Shown piece by piece: positions 45,353 through 55,800 of a stretch of DNA of 60,000 bases; positions within the stretch are counted from its first letter, which is position 1, and each line of letters begins with the position of its first letter. This stretch comes from Branchiostoma floridae. Taxonomy: Eukaryota > Chordata > Leptocardii > Amphioxiformes > Branchiostomatidae. Under the pieces are notes generated by a model. The model made no database searches. It had not been told where the DNA came from and saw nothing but the letters and a program-made list of their open reading frames with translations. A program made the translations under genes and the position numbers. Where the stretch lies: NCBI RefSeq assembly GCF_000003815.2, contig NC_049984.1, positions 19,185,309-19,245,308 of the forward strand, read 5' to 3'.

Positions 45353-45569
45353 TAACGTTATTTCACCTTTATCCGCAGAGTAACCCATATCTATTGTATA
45401 TAAAAATAGGGTATTTGGGGATCGTTAAGTCGATACAAGGTAGTTTCACATTGCAATATCTTGAAAATGTTAACACTTGAAACCCACGTCGTTGACTTGA
45501 AGTCTCTAAATACTTAGTTTTTTTAACAACGAATTTAGGTTACCCACGGATTAAGGTGAACTAGTGTTA
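45353..45569. mobile_element. MITE-like element, family 2, copy 3 (left arm only)
   Basis: TAACGTTATTTCACCTTTATC on the left and TTAAGGTGAACTAGTGTTA on the right, with the family interior TGCAATATCTTGAAAAT. The matching site in the right arm, near 51500, reads straight through (GTTAATCCGC side to CTAGATATCTGG side on the opposite strand). The insertion is therefore absent there. Confidence 0.8.
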
Positions 45570-46019
45570 TATATCTGGTATAAGTCTCCCTCTGTCATAC
45601 ATATTTGGTCATCAGCACTGTAAATTGCTGAAAACTATCCTTCATTTGGATCTGAGTCACTGTACGTTAATCATTATTCCAAAATGTACTCACGGATTCG
45701 TCAGTTCTACTATTGTTAACAGACAGTAATTAAGATCTATCATGACTCTTTGTGGCATAACAGTGTGCACATGACAATATTGAACTATTTGATCATGTTT
45801 TTTTTGCTACTACTAACGATTATTATCCCAATCATCACATGCTGACATTCCATAAAGTTGATTCAACGAGCAAAATTGTAGAGAGATAAACTACTGCAGT
45901 TTGGTCAATCATTGCTTAACTATATCGCAAGTTTCAATAGATCGTTGTTATGAAGGCCTGGATGCTGATTAGACACTTCATCTGAAGAATTCCGCATTAT
46001 TCGAGGCTGTGTCTGATGT

Positions 46020-47665
46020 TTATGGAAAGTTCTTGTCCCAGAAATCACACTTCTCGGCCCGATACCCAAGTTCCAGTTGGGTGGTTAGTCCCCCGAACTT
46101 CATGTTGACGTAGTTGTTGAGCTTGTTGTACTTTGGCCAGTTGATGACGTCACCAGACTGTTGTGGATGGGCCTGGTGCTGGGAGGAAACTCGCCATCCG
46201 GAATTGTTGGGATCTCCGGTGTGGAGGAAGTTTCCAAAGTAGTAGGCCATGGAGTCGGCTGTGCTCTGTTCTCCATCAGTCACGTTCAGTCCGGCTAGCT
46301 TCAGAGTTTGGAAGAGATACAGGACATCGGAGCCGTGACAGATCCGGTAGTAGCACTCCTGGTCAAAATGTGCCCACAGATGCACACTTTTGTTATCGGC
46401 CGGCGTCTTCTTGTCGAAACGGTAAAGCCACACGTCTGACAGTCCAAAGCGATCAGCTGCACGGATCACCCTCCGTGTAGGACAGACATAGAAGTGGTCT
46501 GTGACAGCGCGTGACAGCTTCGGCCGTTGGTCCCTCGATGAATCCGGTGGGTACTCATGCAGTACTAACTCTGATTTCGCCAGGAAAACGCTTAGCATGA
46601 CTTCTTCATATAAACTTGGTGTCATTTTATCCTTCCATTCATCGTATATGATCGGGAAAGCGTCATCAGTGGCGAAACCAATGATAAAGGGCTTCTTCTG
46701 GAACTTTCCGTTCCAAAACGTGTCCTGGAGGTGCTGAGTTTTGACAATGGTTCCATCAACATGAGGTGCCCACTCCACATACTTCTGTATGATATCGTTT
46801 AGGATGACGGGCTCCGCCTTGGTCGCAACTCTACTGATGTCGCTTGCATTTTTAGCCCGAAAGCATGTCATGTTGCCAGTGGTACAGTTCAGAAGTTCAG
46901 CTACAACTGCAAAGCTTCAGAACGTGTCTTGTGAGAAATGAAGGGAATACTCATCATGACGGCTTGTTTGAAGAGGTGTTCGGTATTTTCTGCCATGAGA
47001 TGGAGAGCCACAGAATCTGCACCTGAACTTTGCCCCATGATGGTCACCTGGTCTTTGTCTCCCCCAAAGCTTTCTATGTTACTCTGGACCCATCGCATGG
47101 CAGCTATCTGATCCAGTGTTCCATAGCTCCCTGTAGCCGCTCCCTCACCCTCCCCAGCTACCAGAAAGCCCAGAGCCCCAAGCCTGTAGTTAGTGGTGAC
47201 TACAACAGATCGTGTTTTATTGGCTAAAAAGCGGCCATCAAGAACCAGAGGCAACACTCTTCATTATCACAGTATAGATCAGTAAATCAACATATCCTTG
47301 TGCAAAAAGTGAACTAGCAAACCTATTTCTCTTCTTGTTTTGAGATAGAGGAGATTAAATCATTTGTAGCTTATCCAGGAAGACTTCCAGCAGCCTGGCC
47401 GTGGAACGTTGGCGTTGTATGTCTGTGGTGACCAGGGAGTGTTGAACGGCTGGGGCGGTTTCCAACGCATGTACATGTCTCCTACTGGTGTCATGGCAAA
47501 TGGCAGCCCGAAGAAGATGGCTGCCTCATCAGTATAGATCCCCTTGACCGGACCAAACTGTGTTTTCGCCATTGGTCCATCTTGCAGCCGGGAAACAATT
47601 CCGTCAGCTTTACCCGGTGCAAAGAAAAGAATAAAAAGCAACGAGAAAAGCCATGTCGACTCCAT
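46020..47665 (-). pseudogene. carboxylesterase/cholinesterase-like pseudogene, left copy
   Basis: Starts with a signal peptide, MESTWLFSLLFILFFAPGKA, at 47665. Exon 1 homology ends at 47387. A 5-bp deletion relative to the right copy removes CAGGT, the last codon and the GT of the donor. A 198-bp deletion removes the acceptor and the first 60 codons of exon 2, including the EDCLHLNIF block. The remaining frame has the nucleophile motif GQSSGA, then a stop after SEALQL. It resumes after a one-base shift as an open 283-codon stretch at 46871-46020, with TDDA and CHGSD for the acid and histidine. With two splice sites lost plus a frameshift, it cannot make the family protein. The long surviving frame suggests recent decay or repair by conversion. 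Confidence 0.85.
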
Positions 47666-48048
47666 GGTTGGACTGAGTGCTGTCACAAACAACAGGCCCT
47701 TACCACCGACTTTTGTACTTTGGCATTATCACCTGACGTAGCCAAACATCTTCACTATCTTCGGCACATCACAAGACACGGGTCTGTTTGCTTTCTTCTT
47801 ATCTCCTGTCTCGCCGTGTCACGTTGGGCACCATCAGTGCAAGCTCTCACTTTGTAGGCGTCGAACATAACGTTATCAAAGCGATAAGTCAGAAAATAGA
47901 AAAAAAAACACTAAATCGTACGCTTTTGTAAAAACTATATCATTGTTGAACTAGAGTTCTACGACCTCATACCTCCATGAACTGATTTTCATACAAGTTA
48001 CATTTGCATAGTTTATGTATGGTGATGTTCACCTTCAGCGAACACATG

Positions 48049-48665
48049 GAAGCGCAGGCATAGTTTTCCAAGTAGCCCTTTTGCTACTTGGTCCGTGGAA
48101 AGAAGCGACAAAAGTTTGGGCCTCCTAGCGCTAGATTTGGAATTCCTGGGGCATATTTTGCCAAGAGGATAACTCAAGAAAGGAGTAACTGATTTTGATG
48201 ATTTACGGAACATAGGCAGCTTAGACAAAGATGTAAAAAAACTGACATAATCAATGAGAATATTCTATCATAGCAGACAGTATTTCAATGTATCTCTTGT
48301 CTCGGACATAACAGGGTCTTGACATTTGGGTCAAAGTTATCTTCAGGACGTCAGGAGAAGGTGGGGCTTGCTTGAGCCCCTAACATTTACTATTGGAACT
48401 GCAGGGGCATTTTTGCAAAAAAAATCTAAAGAGGATAGCTGAAGAAAGGAACGACGGATTTCCATAAATTCAGGCATGCTGGTAGCTTTAATAGACAAAT
48501 ATGTACACAATGTTATACATATTATGCAAATCAGAATCTGATCTGCATACGTAATGAGGATAAAAGGACATAAACAAATGCCAAACATGCAAATGAGAAG
48601 ATGATTTGCATAGTTGAAACAAAAATAGCAAAACCGCTTAATCATAAATGATGAAACTTTATACT
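48049..48665. other. loop between the palindrome arms
   Basis: Unique with respect to the arms. It holds two diverged direct copies of a repeat: GGAATTCCTGGGGCATATTTT near 48140 and GGAACTGCAGGGGCATTTTT near 48394. Each is followed by GAGGATA(A/G)CT and GAAAGGA, and by ATGCAAAT motifs related to the repeats at 11735-12960. No coding signal. Confidence 0.6.
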
Positions 48666-49061
48666 TGTGTTAGTTGAAGGTGAACATCACCATACATAAA
48701 TTATGCAAATGTAATTTGTTTGAAAATCAGTTTATGAAAGGAATGAGGTTGTCGAACTCTTGTTCAACAATGATTTAGTTTTTACGAACGCGTACGGTTT
48801 AGTGTTTTTTTTTTCTATTTTCTGACTTATCGCTTTGATAATGTTATTTTCGACGTCTACAAAATAAGAGCTTGCACTGATGGTGCCCAACGTAACACGG
48901 CGGACAGGAGATAAGAAGAAAGCAAACAGGCCTGTGTCTTTTGATGTCCCGCAGATTACAAAATGTTTAACTAGGTCAAGCAATGAAGCCAAAGTACAAA
49001 AGTCGGTGGTAATATGCTAATAAGGACGTGTTGTTTGTGACAGCGAGCACTCAGTCCAACC

Positions 49062-50895
49062 ATGGAGTCGGCATGGCTTTTCTCACTGCTTTTTATTCTT
49101 TTCTCTACACCGGGGAAAGCTGACGGAATTGTACCCCAGCTACAAGATGGACCAATGGCGAAAACACAGTTTGGCCCGGTGAAGGGGATCTATACTGATG
49201 AGGCAGCCATCTTCTTCGGGCTGCCTTTTGGCATGCCACCAGTAGGAGACATGTACATGCGTTGGAAACCGCCCCAGCCGTTCAACACTCCCTGGTCACC
49301 ACAGACATACAACGCCACCGTTCCTCGGCCAGGCTGCTGGCAGGTAAGCCATCCGGGATAAGCTACAAATGATTTAATCTCCTCAATCTCAAAACAAGAA
49401 GAGAAAGAGGTTTGCTAGTTCACTTTTTGCACAAGAATATGTTGATTTACTGATCTATACTGTGATAATGAAGAGTGTTGCCTCTTTTTTTCCGAATACA
49501 GACTACCTGCGAATTTTTACCTGACGTCCGCCAGGAGTTTGGCTGTCCGAGGGATAACAAGTTCAGCGAAGACTGCCTACACCTCAACATCTTCACCCCC
49601 CTCCCCTTCAATCCCACAGAAAAGTTACCAGTGGCTCTTTGGTTTCCTGGGAAACGGTACAGATATGGTGCAGCTACAGACCTGGTTCTTGATGGCCGCT
49701 TTTTAGCCAATAAAACACGATCTGTTGTAGTCACCACTAACTACAGGCTTGGGGCTCTGGGCTTTCTGGTAGCTGGGGAGGGTGAGGGAGCGGCTACAGG
49801 AAGCTATGGAACACTGGACCAGATAGCTGCCATGCGATGGGTCCAAAGTAACATAGAAAGCTTTGGGGGAGACAAAGACCAGGTGACCATCATGGGGCAA
49901 AGTTCAGGAGCAGATTCTGTGGCTCTCCATCTCATAGCAGAAAATACTGAACACCTCTTCAAACAAGCTGTCATGATGAGTATTCCCTTCATTTCTCACA
50001 AGACACGTTCTGAAGCTTTGCAGCTGTAGCTGAACTTCTGAACTGTACCACTGGCAACATGACATGCTTTCGGGCTAAAAATGCAAGCGACATCAGTAGA
50101 GTTGCGACCAAGGCGGAGCCCGTCATCCTAAACGATATCATACAGAAGTATGTGGAGTGGGCACCTCATGTTGATGGAACCATTGCCAAAACTCAGCACC
50201 TCCAGGAAATGTTCCTGAACGGGAAGTTCCAGAAGAAGCCCTTTATCATTGGTTCCACCACTGACGACGCTTGTCCTATTGTATACGATGGCTGGAAGGT
50301 CAGTATGGAAACAATGCTGTATCAAGAAGTCATGCTTAGCGTTTTCCTGGCGAAAGCAGAATTAGTGCTGCAAGAGTACCCACCGGATTCATCGGGGGAC
50401 CAACGCCCGACGATGTCACGTGCAATCACAGACCACTACTACGCCTGTCCTACACGGAGGGTCATCCGTGCAGCTAATCACTTTGGCCTGGCAGACGTGT
50501 GGCTCTACCATTTCGACCAGATGACCGAGGCCGCTGATGTGCAACTGTGGGCACATTTTGACGAGGAGTGTTACAGCAGTGTCTGTCATGGCTCCGACGT
50601 CCCCTATCTCTTCCAAACCCTGAAGCTAGCCGGACTGAACGTGACTGATGAAGAACAGAGCACAGCCGACTCCATGGCCTACTACTTTGGAAACTTCCTC
50701 CACACCGGAGATCCCAACAACTCAGGATGGCGAGTCTCCTCCCAGCCACAACTGTCTGGTGCTTTCATCAACTGGCCAAAGTACAACAAGCTCAACAACT
50801 ACGTTAACATGAAGTTCAGGGGACCAACTAACCAACTGGAACAGGGATATCTGGCTGAGAAATGTGATTTCTGGGACAAGAACTTTCCACAGTAA
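49062..50895 (+). pseudogene. carboxylesterase/cholinesterase-like gene, right copy, one frameshift
   Basis: Exon 1, 49062-49343, begins with a signal peptide (MESAWLFSLLFILFSTPGKA) and ends at a good donor, CAG/GTAAGC. Exon 2 starts at 49502 after TCCGAATACAG. The alpha/beta-hydrolase landmarks appear in order: EDCLHLNIF, TTNYRLGALGF, the nucleophile motif GQSSGA (Ser228 of this reading), then after the shift TTDDA (acid) and CHGSD (His). The frame stops at 50027-50029 and resumes one base out of phase at about 50026, then runs to TAA at 50893. The oxyanion-hole HGGG of active esterases is replaced by a PGK segment (PVALWFPGKRYRYG). It is therefore probably a secreted, catalytically weak or inactive family member, or a pseudogene. 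A sequencing error at the shift would make it an intact gene of about 550 aa. Confidence 0.8.
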
Positions 50896-50996
50896 ACATT
50901 GACACAGCCTCACGAAATATGCAGAATTTTTTCGACGAAGTCACGGTTTATATTCAATTTTTGGCTAATCATCATCCAGGCCTTGATAGTAACGAT

Positions 50997-51130
50997 CTAT
51001 TGAAACTTGCTACTCTCCAAGCTGAGGTTGTTGTGGGGAAAATTGTGACCTTTTCCTTATATGCCGTAATTTTCGATCAGCCTCCCCACCAACTCACGAT
51101 TTTCCCCCACCAATCTCTGCTTGGAGAGTA
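50997..51130. mobile_element. foldback of the CTCCAAGC family (right arm only)
   Basis: CTACTCTCCAAGCTGAGG on the left, CTCTGCTTGGAGAGTAG on the right. The inner arms are GTGGGGAAAATTGTGA / TCACGATTTTCCCCCAC. 134 bp. The left arm has continuous sequence at this place (GAAACTTGCGATATAG on the reverse strand), so the insertion post-dates the palindrome or was lost on the left. Confidence 0.8.
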
Positions 51131-51712
51131 GTGCGATGCACCCTTAGGCAATTATTGATCAAACTGCAGTTGTTTATCTCCCCACAATCTTGCCCGTCAG
51201 TGCTCGTTGAATCAACGGTATGGAATATCAGCATGTGTTGATCGGACTAATCGTAAGTAGCAAAGAACTTGAGCTCGCTGAAATAAAGTCAATCATGGAC
51301 ATGGGCACACTGTTTCGCCACAAGGAGCCATGATACAACGTAGATCTTACTGTGTATTAACAATAGTCAAACTGACGAATCCTTGAGTAAACTTGTGAAT
51401 AATGATTAACGTACAGTGACCCAGATCCACATGAAGGATAGTTTTCAGGGCTGGTGACCAAAATGTATGCCAGAGTGAGGTTTATTCCAGATATCTAGTG
51501 TTAATCCGCAATCGAGAAAATTATCTGTTAATGTCATTTGGCGGACCAGGATTTTCCATTTCCACAAGATATCTTTCCAATTATCAATATATTATGAGTT
51601 AATATGGAGGGCTATTTTTTAGATATCTTTCCAATTATCAATATATTATGAGTTAATATGGAGGGCTATTTTTTGAAAATAAAGACGTTTTCAGTCCCAA
51701 GAAAACAACGAC

Positions 51713-51956
51713 CAAATGTCATTTACTTTATACTATTATAGCCTGACTAAAATCGCGCTCCTAGCGGCCGGCCATACAGTTGCTGCCACGGAAGGGGTCA
51801 TTAATCCCGGCCAGCGAGAGATTGTGTAAACACAGGCTACCTTACATTTCGTCTTTTTTAGGTTCAAAGTTGTGGCCGTGAAATAAACAAGTGTCCGTAA
51901 GATACAAGCCTCAGTGAAGCAATTATGGTTTGCAGTGTTGGATAAGGTGTCTGTCC
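51713..51956. other. intergenic sequence right of the palindrome
   Basis: About 240 bp without repeats or ORFs that I recognise. It contains GGCCGGCCATACAG and ends at the TTAA that borders the next repeat. Confidence 0.4.
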
Positions 51957-52802
51957 TTAAGCCCCCTTTAAGCCAGCTTTACAATTCATGTGGACGCCGG
52001 CCGAATTTGCAGCTCGGTCAGAGCTCGCCGAATTTCAACATCGCCCGAGTATCGGCTTTTTTTTCGCTGAAAATCTGCCCCCTTTACAAATGGACGGAGC
52101 CCGTCCGACGTCCGTCCAAGACAACTGATTATAATTTGCTAATGATATTGTACTATGTCTTAAACATGGACGAAGTCAGAACTGACTAACCTTGTAAAAA
52201 GCTAATATTTGTGTCAAATTAAATTTCTGAGTTGCGGGATATATGTAGGACATGAGTGGAGTGGAAAGGCACACTGAAAACAATAATGTTAACAGGAATG
52301 TGGTGATACACCAATCCAAAAACTACCACAAGAGCCACAAAGTGAACAGACCAGTCTTATTCACCATAATACAATAATTTTGACAGAGCTGAAATCGGGC
52401 GAACCTCGGGCGAACCTCGAGCGAAGGCCGGCAAAGGCCGTCCGAGTTTCAGACTGGAAGCCTTTAGACATGAAGAATATATGATCTCACACATCCAAAC
52501 CAATAGCAAAACAAAAATGATAGGAAGTACTGTCTTGGTGTCCAATTGCCTTACATTGTGAAAGGCACGCAGCTTTCTCAGAAAAGTTCGTACAGTAGTC
52601 TTTATTTATCTTATATGTCAAAACAAACTGTTTACTAAAAATGAAAGCCTAAAACAAAGGCACGTGTTCAAATTGATTAGGTGACAGTTAAAATTCTGCC
52701 GGAGCCCTCCCAAGCTCCCGGCGACACCAGCACAACGTTCACCCAAAGCACGCCAAACTATAGCTAGTTTAAAGTCGGATGGAATATCGTCCGGTTATTG
52801 CA
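51957..52802. mobile_element. TTAA-bordered element, left (5') part
   Basis: Starts TTAAGCCCCCTTTA. From 51976 it repeats, in direct orientation, the sequence at 58158-58925: TTTACAATTCATGTGGACGC, GGTCAGAGCTCGCCGAATTT, and ACCTCGGGCGAACCTCGAGC, down to CGGTTATTGC. It breaks off where the foldback array starts. The far right terminus, at 59271-59288, is TTTGTAAAGGGGGCTTAA, the inverse of this left end. Confidence 0.65.
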
Positions 52803-55800
52803 GGAAATGGTCCGTGCAATCTTTTCTAAAAATAAACTGTTTTTCCTATGATCATAGGTTTGCGTAGTTATCCGCCTTACTAGATAAAACGATCTGTGAA
52901 CTAGCCCTGGGTTGAGCCCTGGACTTTTGGGGCCCCCGTTCCCAGGAGACGAACGCTTGCACAATCCTTATCAAACTTGGACGTCAACAAGTTCCCAACA
53001 GGACTTTAATGTCTTACTAAAAAAACGGTCTGTGAACTAGCTTTTGGAAATTTAAGAAGGGGGGGGGGGGCGGGGCGAAAATACCCGGGTTCCCCCCCCT
53101 TTGATTTTGGGGGCCCCCCCTTCCCCCTCCCCCTTCCCCAGGGGACGAAATGCTTTGCACAATCCTTATCAAACTTGGACGTCAACAAGTTCCCAACAAG
53201 TACTTTAATGTCTTATCCTAAAAGCGGTCTGTAAACTAGCTTTGGAATTTAAGGAGGGGGGCCCCAAAATACCGGGTTCAGCCCTGGACTTTTGGGGCCC
53301 CCCTTCCCAGGGAACGAACGCTTTGAGCCTTTGCACAATCCTTATCAAACTTGGACGTCGACAAGTTCCCAACAAGTCATTGAATGTCTTACTCCAAAAA
53401 GGGGTATGTGAACTAGCTTTGGAAATTTAAGGAGGGGGGACCCAAAATACCGGGTTCAGCCCTGGACTTTGGGGCCCCCCTTCCCAGGAGACGAACGCTT
53501 TGCACAATCCTTATCAAACTTGGACGTCAACAAGTTCCCAATAAGAACTTAAATGTCTTACTCCAAAAAGGGTTATTTGTACTAGCTTTGGAAATTTAAG
53601 GAGAGGGGGCCCCAAAATACCGGATTGAGCTCTGTGAACTTAGGCACTTAAGGAGGGGGGCCCCAAAATACCGGGTTGAGCCCTGGACTTTTGGGGCCCC
53701 CCTTCCCAGGGGAAGAACGCTTTGCACAATCCTTATCAAACTTGGACGTCAACAAGTTCCGAACAAGTACTTTAATGTCTTTCCAAAAAAAGCGGTCTTT
53801 GAATTAGCTTTGGAAATTTAAGGAGAGGGGGCCCAAAAATACCGGATTGAGCTCTGTGAACTAGGCAAGGAGGGGGGCCCCAAAATACCGGGTTGAGCCC
53901 TGGACTTTTGGGGCCCCCCTTCCCAGGGGACGAACGCTTTGCACAATCCTTATCAAACTTGAACGTCAACAAGTTCCCAATAAGAACTTAAATGTCTTAC
54001 TCCAAAAAGGGGTATTTGAACAAGCTTTGGAAATTTAAGGAGGGGGGCCCCAAAATACCGGGTTCAGCCCTGGACTTTGGGGCCCCCCTTCCCAGGGGAC
54101 GAACGCTTTGCACAATCCTTATCAAACTTGAACGTCAACAAGTTCCCAATTAGAACTTAAATGTCTTACTCCAAAAAGGGGTATTTGAACAAGCTTTGGA
54201 AATTTAAGGAGGGGGGCACCAAAATACCGGGTTGAGCCCTGGACTTTTGGGGCCCCCCTTCCCAGGGGACGAACGCTTTGCACAATCCTTATCAAACTTG
54301 GACGTCAACAACTTCCTCATAAGAACTTAAATGTGTAACTAGAAAAAGTGGTCTTTGAACTAGCTTTGGAAATTTACGGAGGGGGGGCCCAAAATACCGG
54401 GTTCAGCCCTGGACTTTTGGGGCCCTTCCCAGGGAACGAACGCTTTGCACAATCCTTATCAAACTTGGACGTCGTCAAGTTCCCAACAAGTCATTGAATG
54501 TCTTACTCCAAAAAGGGGTATGTGAACTAGCTTTGGAAATTTAAGGAGGGGGGCCCAAAAATACCGGGTTCAGCCCTGGCCTTTTGGGGCCCCCCTTCCC
54601 AGGGGACGAACGCTCTGCACAATCCTTATCACTTGGACGTCAACAAGTTCCCAATAAGAACTTAAATGTCTTACTCCAAAAAGGGGTATTTGTACTTGCT
54701 TTGGAAATTTAAGGAGGGGGCCCCAAAATACCGGATTGAGCTCTGTGAACTAGGCAAGAAGGGGGGCCCCAAAATACCGGGTTGAGCCCTGGACTTTTGG
54801 GGCCCCCTTCCCAGGGGACGAACGCTTTGCACAATCCTTATCAAACTTGGACGTCAACAAGTTCCCAACAAGTACTTTAATGTCTTACTAAAAAAAGCGG
54901 TCTGTGAATTAGCTTTGGAAATTTATGGAGGGGGGCCCAAAATACCGGGTTGAGCTCTATGAACTAGCCAAGAAGGGGGGCCCCAAAATACCGGGTTAAG
55001 CCCTGGACGTTTGGGTCCCCTCTTCCCAGGAGACGAACGCTTTGCACAATCCTTATCAAACTTGGACGTCAACAAGTTCCCAACAAGTACTTTAATGTCT
55101 TATTAGAAAAGCGGTGTGTGAACTAGCTTAGGAAATTTAAGGAGGGGGGGGCAAAATACTGGGTTGAGCCCATGAATTTTGGGGCCCCCCTTCCCAGGGG
55201 ACGAACGCTTTGCACAATCCTTATCAAACTTGGACGTCAACAAGTTCCCAACAAGTACTTTAATGTCTTACTCCTAAAAGCGGTCTGTGAACTAGTTTTG
55301 GAAATTTAAAGAGGGGGGCCCCAAAACACCGGGTTCAGCCCTGGACTTTTGGGGCCCCCCTACCCAGGAGACGAACGCTTGCAAAAGCCTTATCAAACTT
55401 GGACGCCCCCAAGTTCCAAACGAGAACTTTATTGCCCTCCCCCCAAAGAAGCTGCTGTGAAATATTTCTGAAAATTTGGAGAGGGGGCCCAAAAAAAAAC
55501 GAGGTGTCCCCGACAATTTTGGGCCCCCNNNNNNNNNNNNNNNNNNNNNNNNNNNNNNNNNNNNNNNNNNNNNNNNNNNNNNNNNNNNNNNNNNNNNNNN
55601 NNNNNNNNNNNNNNNNNNNNNNNNNNNNGGGCCCCCCCCCCCCCTTTGATTTTTCCAAAAATTAGTTTCTCAGAACCCCCTTTGAAGGGTAAAGACCCTT
55701 AAAGGTCCCTGTTTGGAAAATTGGTTATCGGTGGGAAGTTTTTATAAGGGATTGTGCAGAAAACGTTCGTTTCCCAGGGGAAGGGGGGGCCCCCCGAAAG

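Larger units (their letters stand above)
45146..48048. repeat. left arm of 6.5-kb imperfect palindrome
   Basis: Sequence from TTTGGTTGTTGTTTTCTTGG (45146) to GGTGATGTTCACCTTCA (about 48035) is the reverse complement of 48666-51712. It includes the complete esterase-like unit and both its flanks. The arms are about 2.9 and 3.0 kb, separated by a unique 0.6-kb loop. Identity is patchy, highest over the gene's middle. Confidence 0.9.
48666..51712. repeat. right arm of 6.5-kb imperfect palindrome
   Basis: The reverse complement of the left arm, starting at TTGAAGGTGAACATCACC and ending at AGTCCCAAGAAAACAACGACC. It carries a tandem duplication of about 54 bp near 51568-51677 (ATATCTTTCCAATTATCAAT twice) and a foldback insertion at 50997-51130, neither of which is matched exactly on the left. 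Confidence 0.9.

Noticed and set aside
50000-50026. A very short intron ending at GCTTTGCAG to repair the esterase frame
   Set aside because: A donor would have to remove sequence that is otherwise continuous with the family fold, and only one base is out of phase.
50015-50059. Programmed ribosomal frameshifting between the two esterase frames
   Set aside because: No slippery heptamer of the usual type and no convincing downstream structure. The left copy is clearly a pseudogene with the same shift, so a lesion or an assembly error is simpler.
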